DNA of 64,000 bases, taken from contig JAJKFL010000042.1 of assembly GCA_021186555.1 (NCBI GenBank), forward strand, positions 23,931,521 through 23,995,520, given 5' to 3'. The translations under genes and the position numbers were made by a program. The notes under the pieces were generated by a model. It worked only from the letters and a program-made list of their open reading frames with translations, had not been told where the DNA came from and made no database searches. Positions 33,701 through 46,231 of the stretch are shown here, piece by piece (position 1 is the first letter of the stretch; the number at the start of each line of letters is the position of its first letter). Origin of the DNA: Reticulitermes speratus. Lineage: Eukaryota; Arthropoda; Insecta; Blattodea; Rhinotermitidae.

Positions 33701-35489
33701 TCTGGAGCATGCAAAAATGTTACAAAGTAAATTCCTTAAGAAAGAATTCTTTATATTGTCAGTTTCAAATTAATTGTAGACACAAAATATTTACAGTTCC
33801 TATATAAATATGTTCTTTAAATTAAAAATCGACTTCTTACCAACAGAAAGAATTTTCATGTAGTTCATAACGCTATAATAAACTTTATATTTTCCGGGAT
33901 AGAAAGCATCCTCTTTCATTAAGGAAGCACAGAAACACGAAACAGAAGATGAAAGACATTTTAATTAACAAGTTACAAACAAATCATAAAACTAAAAACG
34001 TTGCACAAATCACAGTTTTTGGCCTCATAGCCAATTGTTTCTTCACCAAAGTAACAGAGGGTCTTTCTCGCCGGAATAGATGTTCATTGAAATGGCACTA
34101 GAATTGTGCAGTATGTCTCATGCAGTAGCCGCGTATTCACTTCGTTACGTTTAAATATCCTTAAAACAACTGCTCTGCTCTGCGAAGCTGTATCTCTCTG
34201 AACGTACCGTGAACAAACTGCACTGAAATGAAGACATGAAAACAAATGACTAAATTCATGCTGCAGTTCTTCACCGAACAACCGACAGTTGGTTTACTGG
34301 TCAAGAAATTAGGTACATATTTTATAGAATGCAGAGATTCAATACTCTTCTCACAGAAGTTACCTAATGAACATTGACCTCGATCAGTTTAAATCAGTCC
34401 CCAACTTCTCCCGGTGTTTCATTCAGGACCAATTTTAATATTATTCACCTATCTCCGTTTAGTTCTCCCACATAGTGTGCGTTCTTCAAGTTTTCAGGCT
34501 AAGCTGCTCTAGTCATTTGTCATCTCCGCAGTCTACATAATTCACCCATCCTTACCTTTAGTTTAATTATAATTACAACATAAAATAGCCTAATTCTGAA
34601 CTTCATTGTTTTGTAATTTTCTCCATCCAACTACTACTTGCTCTCTCTAAGGCATAAACATTCTAAGCAGCTTGCCCTAAAACCCACTCAACTTATTTTC
34701 TGCCCTTAATGTCAAAGCCAAGTTTCACACCAAAAAAGGCTAATCAGTTGAGTAACTTAGACGTGCGATGAAACGTAAATAACAGAAGGACTAAAGAAGT
34801 ATTTTTTAGTTTAAACTTTTTCTGTTCTCGGGTATACAGTGTCTATTACTGGACACTAGTTTCATAAAAGCCCCTTCAATTTGCACGTATCATGAGTATG
34901 TGTTTTCGTTGAGCATATATAGCAAACAATCTGCAATGGCATCTGGTGTACAAACATTCCTGTAGACTAAATTAGCTCCACCACGCCTCATTTATTTCAG
35001 CCCATGTAGGTGCGTTCCTTCCAAATGCATAAAAACAACTCAGCAAATCAACATTTCATAAAAATGAATAAACATTCTAAACGACGAAATGAATAATTTA
35101 AAAAGTTCATGCAAGGAAAGTAATTAAAAATGTATTAGTTGAAATGCAGCATACATGATTTTTCTTACTGTTCATGTACTGCACATCTGTGTATAGCTAA
35201 AATAATCACACTACACACACTGCGCTACATGAAGTAGAAGGCTGTACTCCTCCTACTTAATTAACTGCATATTAGAAATCTTCGTAATTAATGCTGTGAG
35301 AATTTTAACTCTTAAACTGAAAACTGCTTGTAAGGCAGTGAAGATCGCGGTCGACATGTTGGCGTTCCTCCTTCGTATTTCGAAGACTCTGGACTATGCT
35401 TACAGCCTTGGCACCGGCTATACTTAACAATGCACCTCGTAGTTCTCCTCAGTCCCTCAAAGCAGATTTTAGGACGGCTGCTCAAAACA
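30798..35489. other. Long unannotated stretch (4.7 kb)
   Basis: AT-rich with no supportable gene. It contains an ATT microsatellite with a central 20-base palindrome (33358-33412; ATAACGATAATTATCGTTAT) and, at 32813-32875, a block similar to 1585-1650. Open frames stay below 75 codons. Confidence 0.45.
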
Positions 35490-35670
35490 GGCCGGGACCG
35501 CTCTGCTTGACATCTTCTGCAAGAATTCCTCTATCTTTGAACAGGAGGCTGGCTGGGTCTCACAGCAGGTATGACGGCTTGGAGAAGAGGAACATTTCAT
35601 GCCCTGCTGGGATTCGAACCCCGCATCGTCCAACCCGTAGTCTAGTTACTAATCTGTCTACGCTATGAAA
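35490..35670 (-). mobile_element. SINE family D, partial
   Basis: On the minus strand: GTAACTAGACTACGGGTTGG, GGGGTTCGAATCC box-B-like motif, then GGGCATGAAATGTTCC, CCCAGCCAGCCTCCTGTTCA and a decayed GCGGTCCCGGCC. The 3' part is missing. Another D copy in the opposite orientation begins about 55 bases to the right. Confidence 0.75.
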
Positions 35671-35725
35671 ACCACAAATAAATAAATATACATAAATAAA
35701 TGTATTTGACAAGGCCGAGTTATTT

Positions 35726-35995
35726 CGGTCGGCACAGTGGCTACACTGCGGGCTGGAAGGTCGAGGAATTGTAATTCGATTCCCGGTAAGGGCAAGGGAT
35801 TCTTCCCTTCTTCAAAGATTTCCTGTCGCTTTTGAAACCAACTCAGTATTCTGTTAAATGGGTGCCGGGGGCTCTTTGGGCGGAATGACAGGATCTGGGG
35901 TGTGAAGTTCAGCATCCACCTGCAACGAGTACTGAGGTTGAGCTTTCAGTCCCCATATGCCTTCATGGCGTTGGGCTTGAAGTTCAGGGATAACC
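35726..35995 (+). mobile_element. SINE family D, copy
   Basis: Head with GCACAGTGGCTACACTGCGG, box-B-like ATTCGATTCCCGG, GTAAGGGCAAGGGATTCTT, CAGTATTCTGTTAAATGGG, TGCCGGGGGCTCTTT, and 3' part CCCATATGCCTTCATGGCG. The same order is seen at 43035-43280 and 54618-54905. Confidence 0.8.
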
Positions 35996-38224
35996 TTAGC
36001 TTAATAACCAATACAGCCATGGACAATTTGTAATGTAGCTGCGAAAGTCGATCTTTAAAGGATGGCTCCAAATTATTTTCCCTGAAAAACTTGAAAATTG
36101 CCGAGGGTCTTTCAGGATCACTTAGTAAATGCCATGCTATTGCACGATGATTGTGACTCTGTAAGAGACACCGAAAGTTCATTGCCGCCTTCACACGGGC
36201 CACGCTACATCTCCGTAGTCTGGACATCACGTAGAAGACACTAACCACTGTTTGCGAACACTAACCCCTGTGAGATCACACAGGTGTAGGTCATTTCTGT
36301 TTACCAACATCGTTACGTACATTTATTGACATTCTATAATCACGAGTAAAGTGTCTATCTCCAAAATGGGTAATCCATCTGAAATTGTCAATACCTACGT
36401 TCAACCGAGGCAAGGGAGCAGAGGTCACATACGTAGAGGTAGACGCCACAATAAAACAGTCTGCTTCCAGCATCAGCCATAGATTTGCAAGATATCTATG
36501 TTTTCACAATTTACGTGCGTATTTACTGCTCTTAACATTGTAAGTTCTCCGTTCATATTCCCTGTCCTACACAAGGATAACAGCAAGAATACTGTGATAA
36601 TATGTGGTGTAATGGGACTCAGTACATGAGAATACTTCGTCTGGCATATTCTTTATTCCCTTAGTTTTTTCTGCATTCCTAGAGAGAAAACTATTAAGCG
36701 ATACAGGATCGACTTTGTGATTCGGAAAAAAACGAAAACAAAAACATTAACAAACTAGTCACACAATCTCCTATTTAAAAGCGTCTGAAAGGGTTCAGCC
36801 TCTTTCCTTCGTTATACTGACTGCTAAAAGGGGCCTGCAGCAAGAAGAAAGAGAGCTTCAGTACTGTTCTTCTTCTTTTCCGTTTGTCTTTTCTATACAG
36901 ATATGTCGTTTATTCTGACGAAATGACCTGAACTCCACAGATTTATTTCCTTTCTAAAGCAAGAACAAAAACCGTTTGGAGCTCAGGCAGCACAAGCATT
37001 CACAGATTTGCCGAACAAAGTAACTGAACCACGAGCTTCCCATCGCTGTCAGCAGCAGCGACATCTTACGTAGGTAAACAGAACATTCGGAAAGTTCACA
37101 GGTGCACAGACTGGCATCACGCCACGCCCTTAACACGTGTACGTCACTCTTAAGCAACTTCGTAAAACAATTCCTTCTTCAGAATCTGACAGTCGCTCAG
37201 CTGATGAAGAAATTTCTCGCCTTTTGTCAAATTCGAACGTTCATTTCCGTATTCAAAAGTCTCTCAGATATCTTATTTTGGTAAGGAGCATTTATATGAA
37301 TTATATGAATATGTTTTGGAAACCAAAGGCAGCGTAAAGATTTTTGAAAATAACTAGAGATTAATAATATTCCGGATAGAAATTCAGGCTATAGAAGTGC
37401 TTGTGAGTTCATACTGAAAGTACTGAAAAAACAAACATTTCTAAATTTGTTACGCACTACAGTTTATGAGACATTCAGAAATATTGGAAGAAAAATAAGC
37501 ACAATGGATAAACCAGACCATTTCATTACGGAATGAAGAAGGTCAACGTGAATAATCCTGTTACATTTATGTTGAAGATACTAAGAATACTTTTAAAATA
37601 TTTCACTGATATCAGGAAAATTTAACATCTAGAATGGTAGCTGAAGGTTTTTAATTTTACTGCATGAAATCGTCTCCTGTTTCTCTCTGAAAATATCAGT
37701 GTTAGTGGCCAACAGTTTTGTGAATACAAGTAGAATGATACTATTAAAAACACAAAGGCTCCATACAGGCTTCACCTTTGTAGCAATAAGTAACTGATAT
37801 TTTCAATAAGGCAAACAATTGCTGGAATAAATTTGTGACAGATAAAGAAGTCAAAGGAGTATTTGTGTTTGATGGTAGACCTTCCCACAATGTTTTAGAA
37901 ATCGATTTACTACTACTACTACCTATTTCATAATACTAACAATATGCTCATATATCTGAAGGTAGTAAGTTGAAAACAAGGTTAAGTATTGTAGATAAAA
38001 CTACATTACAATTTTAAATATAGGATATATAAAAATTCAAAACTAAATGTATTTAGGCCTACTGTTTCTAAGGTTATTTTAGCGAAACCTTTTCAACAGA
38101 AGGTTGTACGAGGTACGTATCATTGAATCAGGTGTGAAGAAGTTTACAAATAATGAGCAGCTAAGGATTTTTAAAGGAAGCACTCGTGAGTTGCTTCAAG
38201 GAACTTGGCACTGGGTAGCAGTGT
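35996..38224. other. No recognisable feature
   Basis: The minus-strand frame 35946-36248 partly reads back through the SINE D tail and has no domain. Nothing else is supportable. Confidence 0.4.
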
Positions 38225-38320
38225 TTCATACGCGTGATGCGGGTTTAATACCAAGGTTGACCATAAAAAATTTGTGGCGAACAAGTTGGCACTGGTAGAA
38301 GTCTGAATGCAGTACCTTCG
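38225..38320 (+). mobile_element. Ancient, degraded SINE family B copy
   Basis: GGGTTTAATACCAAGG (box B region), TTTGTGGCGAACAAGTTGGC, ACTGGTAGAAGT and GCAGTACCTT line up, in order and spacing, with the box B, GTGGTGGACAAAGTGGCACT and GAGTACTTT blocks of SINE B. It is far more diverged than the other three copies. Confidence 0.55.
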
Positions 38321-38689
38321 TCCTATCTAATATACCTTGCTCTCTTCAGTTTTCATCGCACATAAAATCTAATTTCTACGAGAGTTCTTGAGAGCCATTA
38401 CTACAGCAAAAGCCCAAGGTTTTGTTTGGTGTTCCCTTATGACCCAGCACTTAGCGAAGTTCAAGATTAAAATAAATTCAAATCTTTTCACGTAAATCAA
38501 TCTTATATTCATGTATTCAGTAACATCGAGACAAAAATTTGTTTGTGGCTTGTTTTAAATGAAGACAGTTTCTCAAACTACATACCGTCGATGTTAGGAC
38601 GACTTGTGAATGAAGAATTGGACAAAGTGTGGAAAGAAGTGGCATTGGCTTGTTCGAGATTCACTTCTGTAATATGTTTGTAATAAACC

Positions 38690-38770
38690 TCACTGAGGGA
38701 ACCCAGTGTCCTGGTCAAGATTCGAACCAGGTACTCTTCAAATACAAGTCTAGCTGGGCGTAGACATTTT
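38690..38770 (-). repeat. tRNA-like (box B) SINE head remnant
   Basis: On the minus strand, TACCTGGTTCGAATCTTGAC followed by CAGGACACTGGGTTCC. GGTTCGAATC matches the Pol III box B, and a TAGACTTGTATTTGAAGAG block could be the arm before it. No cloverleaf could be built. Family unassigned. Confidence 0.3.
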
Positions 38771-39114
38771 TCACCCAGCAAATGTATTGTCACATATGAG
38801 ACCTTTACTTCCAGAAAAAAATTAAACAATGCTGGAAAAAATAGAAACTTCAGACATCTGTTCTTTGTTGTGGTTTTAAAAACATTATATCAGCTACTGA
38901 ATTTATTGGGTTATAGAATAGGAGAAAGTGATTCTGAACACATGGAAGATGAGGTACACACTGGCCAAGGTGACGTGCCTGGGTGTTCAGTCGTAACAAC
39001 GATGACACAAGTGATTCAAAACAGCCGATTTCCTTCCAGGATTGTACCAACTGATCTTAGATTTATTACGAGACATAGTGATAGAGTTGTAGCAGTGCCA
39101 ACAGAATAAAAAGG

Positions 39115-39330
39115 AAAGAATAAATTAAGCGGCGCAAAGAACGAGAGAAATAAACAAATGAGACAAGTAACGGATGGGATAAATGAATACAATGAACGTA
39201 AAGAACAATAACGCTACAAAAGAGAGGCAAAGAAATAGCCGAACAAATGAGGAAAAATAAAGAAAAGGAAAGAAGATAAAAAGACAGGAAGGAAGAAAGA
39301 AAGAAAGAATAACACTAGTACCCCTGCATG
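39115..39330 (+). repeat. Purine-rich (GAAA/GGAA) stretch
   Basis: Mostly A and G with repeated AAAGAAAGAA-type motifs. It accounts for the F/L-rich frame on the opposite strand. Confidence 0.7.
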
Positions 39331-41639
39331 AAACGTGAAAACGAGCAAAATCAAGGATGCATGAAAGAAAGAGAAAGAACGAAATACACAGCTGTGCATG
39401 TATTGGTGAACAAAGTTTCGCTATTTGGTTATCAGCTATATTGATATGTTTCTAGACAATGTCCATGTTTTAATTGCCAATAACTGCACAGTACGCTGTT
39501 GTACTTTACGTGCTTTTGACCAACGTAGTAGAACAAATTAATTTTTCAATTTATACGAATAAATCGTAGAAACTGTCTATGAACTTGAAACTGACATTCA
39601 AAAGTTGGTGTTCACGCATCGTTTGAGCAACGCTCGACTAACAAATAGTTTTAACTGAACTCGGATTTTGAGAAACTTTTAAACTAAAAAAGAAATAACC
39701 ATTCTGTTTCAGACGTTCTGATAATGCATGCAATCCGTCGTCTGTAACTTGTCTTGCGCAGAAATTTCGACCTCTGCCCGAGAATCTTGCAGGAGGCGTA
39801 AATAAACCTAGTGGCCTATACGGACACCGGTTTGTTTTTCCCCCAGAATCTGGTAATTACAATAAAACCGTAACATTCAAAATACCAAATTTTTTGTACT
39901 TAGAAATGTTAAACGTCTGTTTTCACCACACTGTAAACCGAGATGGAGAAAAGGAAATTACACCTCTAAAATTGTAGTTAGCGTCATATTATAATATTAG
40001 AGAAGCCAGCATATATGCATTAGCTGATTCCATGGAGAAAAGCCCTGCTTTAAAATCCGGTCCAGAAATTTGCCGCATTTTACGAAAACCATAAGTTGCG
40101 AAATTTTAAGTTCTTATTGTTGTGCTGTTGAAGATTCAATATCACGGCCGGCTTGACCCTGAAGATGAAGGCCTTAGGATCATTTGAAAGGTCGGTATCA
40201 GTTCATCAGTCAAGTAATTACCGCTTCCACAAGACTCCGCTCCCAGGCCCTATGCTGAGCCAGATGAATTCAGTTCACACCTTACCAAATTAGTTTATGT
40301 CGATTTGTAGTACTGTCCTACCATTAGGCCAAGGCATATCACGCTGTTTTTCAGGTTTTTCGCTAAAATCTGTAGGCACTTCTGTATGCCACATGCCAAG
40401 CCCATATTACTCCATTTGATGTATCACGCTAATAACATTTGGTGAGTACAAACAATGAAACTCCTGATCAAGCTGTTTGCATGTGTGTTATTCAACGTGA
40501 ACTTCAGTAGTTGTTTGGATGGCTATCCGGGGACGAATAATTATAATCGCACTGTAATGAACTCTGTGTGGTCGTTTGATAAAAAATCGAATCAAATTTG
40601 TTTCTAGAGTCTCATGTACATTGCTTTAAAAGTGACTGCTAACATCAGGTTATTGATGTCTGATATGTTCACCTAGTGCAAACCATAGCTGGAAACTGCT
40701 GCTTTACAACCACTAATTTTTCATTTTGCATTTCATTTGAACAACTGCATAGTTTATTTGAACATTACTACTTCCTTTTTGACCAGACATGCAAATCAGT
40801 TACACATTGAAGTAACTAAATCACAATTGATGTTCCTGCTGTTATACGGTGGACTAATAATACAAAAGATTTCTAGCAAACTGAAGTCTGTTTCAATAGG
40901 ATTCAGTATTAAACTTTTGTGTTCAACTATAGTTTTCCCCATCCCCCTGTATCTCGTCATCGAACGTTGTGGTCGAAGTAGCAAATAATTCTGTTCATGT
41001 TTAATACACGTACTTCCTCGATTACTGTAACACAGTGAAGAGCAGATGAATACAGAAGTATCCGTGCTTCCGTAACAGAGATAGTGTCACTCATCAATTT
41101 ATTAAAAAATTTGTCAGATTCTAGTTCCAAAACTCAGAACATAAAGAAAATGTATAATCTAGAAAAGGTTCCATAACCACGATAGTTATTTAAAAGTTCT
41201 ATCAGTTTGGCTTGAACCTGAGACACAATTTTTTTGTGAAACGCAACTGCCTCTGGTAAATGAAGTTCAGCTTATTTACCTCATTATGACAGTTTACTCC
41301 ATGTATCTCTCAGAAGTATTCAGTAAAAGAAAGTAGCTATAATAATAGAAAATTCGAATAATTATGGACTAATATTAAATTTCCAATATTATGATAAATG
41401 TACTCCATATTCAATTCCCTTCTCCCTTCGCAATGTTGATACAATTTTTACTGGACCCGTAATAAAGGGAATTCTGAGAAGGTGTGTTGTCTAACAAGAA
41501 GTTTTATCAGAAGAGGTTTGTTTAATACGTGGTACAGAAGATATATTTATTTGCTGTGCAAGTATTGTAATGTAACAGGCTACAATTTATAATAATTGTC
41601 AAACTAAAAATTCCCTTTCAACACAGTGTTACTTAGTGT
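39331..41639. other. No recognisable feature
   Basis: AT-rich. A very weak CTGAAGA...GAAAGG site at about 40161-40195 may be a decayed member of the hairpin family. No gene is seen. Confidence 0.4.
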
Positions 41640-42064
41640 ATCAGACTTTATATGGTGTCTGATAAGCTACATAATCAGCTACAAGTTTCAGCTCGAACGA
41701 GCAACCTTCACGTCATCACTAAACACTATATTTCTTCAAAGCTGTTTGATATTACTAAAACGCTACTTGAAAAGTCACTTCACATAATAACTACTTTCGT
41801 TTTCTTAAACATTTCTTAGTATCGTCCTGATTAGTAAAAATTATTTCACCTGAGTGATTCCTGAGTACTAATTAGGCTGATATTAAAAACGTTTTAAGAA
41901 AAAGAAGGTAATTACTATGTGAAGTGACTATTCTAAGAGCGTTGTAAAAGTATCAAGCAGTTAATTAACGAAATATAGTGTTTAATGATAATCTGAAGAT
42001 GGCTCGCGCGAGCTGAAACATGTAGCCGATTATGTAACCTTCAATCACCATATAAACTCTTGAT
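41640..42064. mobile_element. Foldback element with hammerhead-like hairpins, no. 3
   Basis: One palindrome of about 425 bases with arms of roughly 200 bases (41640-41838, 41864-42064) at about 80% identity by eye and a loop of only about 25 bases. Shared blocks include GTTTCAGCTCG...CGAGC, TAAACACTATATTTC, GTCACTTCACATA and CCTAATTAGTA. On the plus strand the right arm has CTGAAGA (41993-41999), T, GGCTCG, CGCGAGCT, GAAAC (42015-42019). The left arm has the mutated reverse complement at 41685-41716. No coding content. Confidence 0.85.
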
Positions 42065-42387
42065 ATAGTAAGTCAATAAACTGAAAAATCTGTGTTGGAA
42101 GGAAATTGTTAGTATGGTAATTACTACTTAACAGCACTGCGGAGTGGAGTAGCTGAAATTATTAAAATATATTTTTCGTTTATAATAATATATCTGTTAA
42201 GTCACATTACAGAATTTCAGTAATGTGCCTGCTAACAGCAAGTTATCTGCAGCGCATATCCCTGGTATTAGTCTGAAGTTCTACAGCGTTACTGAAATAT
42301 TAGTCTTAAATTCTATATTATTAACCTTAGAGATCTTATGGTTTTCAACTCTCGTTTGGGTTTTCTTTTCTAGAACTAAACTATGAT
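42065..42387. other. No recognisable feature
   Basis: AT-rich spacer. Confidence 0.4.
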
Positions 42388-42418
42388 GTTATTTATTTAT
42401 TTATTTATTTATTTATTC
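42388..42418 (+). repeat. (TTTA)n microsatellite
   Basis: Seven ATTT units just before a 5'-truncated SINE E copy. Confidence 0.9.
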
Positions 42419-42430
42419 CTTTCCATTTTT

Positions 42431-42625
42431 AGGACCGGCTCTGGGGCCCACACAGCCTGCTATACAATGGGTAGTGGGTCTCTTTTCCGAGGGTAAAGCG
42501 GCCGCGGCGTGGCGTTGACCACCCATTCCCATCTAGCGCCGAGGTTAAACAAAGAGTAGATCCATACCTCAACTAACCCTCTAGGCCTTCATGACTTGTA
42601 CTAGGGTGAATTTTGCGTTTTTACT
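42431..42625 (+). mobile_element. SINE family E, 5'-truncated
   Basis: GACCGGCTCTGGGGCCCACA, CAGCCTGCTATACAATGGGT, GGTAAAGCGGCCGCGGCGTG, GCGTTGACCACCCATTCCCA, TCTAGCGCCGAGGTTAA and CTAGGGTGAATTTTGCGTTT follow the full minus-strand copy at 57163-57438 block by block. The tRNA-like head is absent. Confidence 0.85.
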
Positions 42626-42849
42626 TATAATTAACTATCGAGCACAGCCTTGTAAATCTGTCTTTTGTCTTCCTTCTCCCGCTCTCTTCTTATTCTTATT
42701 CTTGGAGAAGACGAAAGTTTTCTAACAAGTACAGGTGAAGTAAACGAATCAAATTTTACTAATGGAGGTTCAATAAAAGTATTTAAGATACGAGCTTTAT
42801 GGAGTTAAATTTTAATTAATTAAAACATCTTCCTGGAAAAGTGTAAAGA

Positions 42850-42877
42850 ATATATATATATATATATATATATATAT
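42850..42877. repeat. (TA)n microsatellite
   Basis: About 14 TA units followed by GGGGTTAGGG. Confidence 0.95.
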
Positions 42878-43034
42878 GGGGTTAGGGAGTTTATTCCAGA
42901 AATCAGTACAGAAAAGGCTCAATAAGAAGTGCACTTTGCTCTCGAGTTGAGTAATAAGCTTATAAAAACACATACATGCCAATTGTAAACTTTTGCACAA
43001 ATTGCATTATTTTCCGAGTATATGAGCTGGAAAA

Positions 43035-43280
43035 GCGTAATCGGTAGTGTGACTATGCTATGGGTTGGACAAACGATTCCCTGTGTGGTTCGATTTCTCT
43101 TCTTTCAAAACCACACTGAGCCCACCCAGCCTCCTACCCAGCGGCTATTGAAAACTCATTCCCCAGGGCTGAAGCGGCTGAAGCTTAAAGGTGCAACTCA
43201 CTTTCATCTAAAGCCGATTTTAAAAATTCGTAGAGCTCTGTCTCCACATTCCCATACGCCTTCATGGCGTGTCCAGAGTC
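43035..43280 (+). mobile_element. SINE family D, copy
   Basis: Head GTGACTATGCTATGGGTTGG, box-B-like GTGGTTCGATTTCTC, then AAAACCACACTGAGCCCACC, CAGCCTCCTACCCAGCGGC, CCAGGGCTGAAGCGGC and 3' part CATTCCCATACGCCTTCATG. Confidence 0.8.
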
Positions 43281-43440
43281 AAATGTACCCCTGTTAACTG
43301 GTACCCTTAAAAGAATAATTGTAAGCCTTCTTACAGTTATGCTTGTATCGAAGTTAACTTGTGACATTGCAGGTCTTGTGCAGTTATAATTAAAGATCTG
43401 AAATGCCCAGTCCAATAAGTTTATTTTGAACTCTTTGACC

Positions 43441-43476
43441 CTTGAAGATGGAACAGATATGTTGGCCCGAAACGCT
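43441..43476 (+). repeat. Hammerhead-like site (weak stem)
   Basis: CTTGAAGATGG then CCCGAAACGCTGG, with GAAAC at 43469-43473. The leading motif has an extra T and the spacer pairs poorly. Confidence 0.4.
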
Positions 43477-44814
43477 GGTAACAGCTTACCAACCAACGCC
43501 ACTCAACATTCGAGGATAGCAAAGACCTCAACCGCTCCGCGACAAAAGCCCAAACTTCCGCAATTCTTGTGAATTTATAATCCCTTTAATGGGTACTTCA
43601 TGCTTCGCCAGTATCTTTGTCCTTCTTTGTTCACCCAAATCACACTTGGTGGAGAGTAATTTGCGAAATTCCATAATATATTTTTTAGCCTCCTCATACT
43701 TTTTGTTTTATAATGCCAAATATTCTCCTCAGCATTTTATCCAACTTTATTCAAACATTATTTTGAGCACGGTCGGAGAGATATGCGGAAGATTGTTTCT
43801 CCAAAAACAGTGCTTATCTTCCGACAACTAACACAAAAAGTAGTTTCGTATTGACTCAGCAAGACGTTATTAATTAAGATATAACATCATGGACGTTTAC
43901 ACGTTTGCCTAATCTCGCCACAAACAAAAGATCTAGGCATAAACACTTCATGTTGCTTTACGTGAATATGATACTTCGTGTCTGACACGAGGGAAGCGAC
44001 TCAAGAGAATATTTAGTCATAAGACAGACAGGAAGAGAGTAATGCAGAACACTAGATGGTGAGATACGCTTTGAGGCCTAATAGGGGTTCTGTAATTAAA
44101 ATATGTTCTACTTAAGACTTGCACAAGAAAGAAAGAAAAAAAGAAAGAACATGTATTGATGACAAAATCTTCTGAAACGAAATGAAAGCCACGTATAGCA
44201 CCAAGACACTCAACAGATCATAGAGTAATATGTGGAGAATTTTAATAAATGGAATTTTATTCGAGTGACTCGATGCTTATTGTAACAGATAAATTAATTT
44301 ATTTTGCAATGGTGAAACTTTAAGAATGTTGATAACAATAACTGTGCTTTAACCTTTAGAATATTTGGGACATTGAAGTAAAACAGGCTTGTGATCCCAT
44401 TTTGTGTGTACAGGAACTGTATCACGGAGATTTTCATTTCGAGGGCATGAAAAGGAAATTAGTTTGCATGTGAAATATAGCTTTATGAATTGCTAAAATT
44501 TTATTTTCTAAGCTTTCCCAGAACACTTAACTGTGACGGTTCAGAAATGTTTGTTAATTAGTAATACAACGGTAGGGTTTACGGCGGGAAATAAAATAAA
44601 ATTTAATTTTTCCCTTGACTGAATATTCCTAGCCAGAAAAAATGGCAAACACTGTGTGAGAAACTTTAACTGAAAACGTGGAAGCAGCGTGTCGATAGAA
44701 TATGTGATGACACCTGAATACAGTCAGAGGTAGAAACGTAACGTTGTCATGTACTTCGTAACACACTACGCCAAGAAGACGTATGGTGGAGTGGAGGTAC
44801 AGCTATATGCATAC
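43477..44814. other. No recognisable feature
   Basis: AT-rich with a short GAAA patch near 44125. No gene is seen. Confidence 0.45.
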
Positions 44815-45566
44815 TGGACCCCGTCATAGCTGCAGTGAGTGGCCAGTTACATGAACAAACATCTTGAACCTCTGGAAGACAGCGGTACTCTCTGCATAGG
44901 AACTGTATGGACCCCGTAATAGCTGGAGTGAGTGGCCAGTTACATGAACGAACATCTTGAACCTCTTGAAGACAGCGGTACTCTCTGCATAGGAACTGTA
45001 TGGACCCCGTAATAGCTGGAGTGAGTGGCCAGTTACATGAACAAACATCTTGAACCTCTGGAAGACAGCGGTACTCTCTGCATAGGAACTGTATGGACCC
45101 CGTAATAGCTGGAGTGAGTGGCCAGTTACATGAACAAACATCTTGAACCTCTGGAAGACAGCGGTACTCTCTGCATAGGAACTGTATGGACCCCGTAATA
45201 GCTGGAGTGAGTGGCCAGTTACATGAACAAACATCTTGAACCTCTGGAAGACAGCGGTACTCTCTGCATAGGAACTGTATGGACCCCGTAATAGCTGGAG
45301 TGAGTGGCCAGTTACATGAACGAATAACTTGAACCTCTTGAAGACAGCGGTACTCACTGCATAGGAACTGTATGGACCCCGTAATAGCTGGAGTGAGTGG
45401 CCAGTTACATGAACGAATAACTTGAACCTCTTGAAGACAGCGGTACTCACTGCATAGGAACTGTATGGACCCCGTAATAGCTGGAGTGAGTGGCCAGTTA
45501 CATGAACGAATAACTTGAACCTCTTGAAGACAGCGGTACTCACTGCATAGGAACTGTATGGACCCC
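44815..45566 (-). repeat. 93-bp minisatellite, 8 units
   Basis: Eight head-to-tail 93-base units starting TGGACCCCGT at 44815, 44908, 45001, 45094, 45187, 45280, 45373 and 45466, with a partial ninth start at 45559. Because 93 is 31 codons, minus-strand frames stay open (275 codons, with a second overlapping frame of 239). The units fall into two main types. All differences between them in the 275-codon frame change amino acids (P/Q, D/V, V/I, C/R, R/S), which argues against a selected protein. The last three units are nearly identical, a sign of recent amplification. Confidence 0.95.
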
Positions 45567-46231
45567 GGAGCCAATATGAACGCTGTAGAAGAGAAAGTAT
45601 TTTATCCCTGCCCGAAATCCAACTCTGAGTCGCCGGATGTCCATCTCGTAACCCGGGAATTATACCAACGGAACTATCCCAGCTCCAGATTAGAATACAC
45701 TCTGGGATTAAAATGTTACAGGGAGAAAAATAAGAAAAATGACGGAATACGATGGAAAGAGGAATTTCAGGCGGGTTTGTTACCTATTCCATAAACATAC
45801 GAAGAAGAAATAGAAAAGATTCTCCGACTGATGTTTAAGACGATTCCTGTCGTCTGGCGTAGATATGGGACAAAGACACTTCAAACAAGTTGCATAAATT
45901 GTACTGTCCGTCGTTAAACCTGATACCTAGCTAGCCTAGAAGAATTCCCTACACTGAATAGCAACTGGATTGTTGACACCAGAAAGTAGCTTTCCAGGTA
46001 AGGCTTGGAGGGCTGCAAAGCTAATGGAAGCGTTAATTGGTGTAGGGGTTTCTGGTGCATGACGGTTTCCAAAATATTAATATTAAAACATCTAAAACTA
46101 CTTTCATTCACACTGCTTCATATGCATTCAAGTTGTCTTATACCGTTACGTCAAAATTGCTTAATTCCTTTCTTTAATCTCACAAATCTTCAACTAAAGC
46201 ACATACGAATTTTCCCTGTCCTGAATTACGA
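45567..46231. other. No recognisable feature
   Basis: Short frames only. Confidence 0.4.

Noticed and set aside
35946..36248. 100-codon minus-strand gene
   Set aside because: Its end reads back through the SINE D tail and the rest has no family resemblance.
44747..45574. 275-codon minus-strand protein
   Set aside because: A by-product of a 93-base tandem repeat; unit variants are all amino-acid-changing and a second frame is also open.
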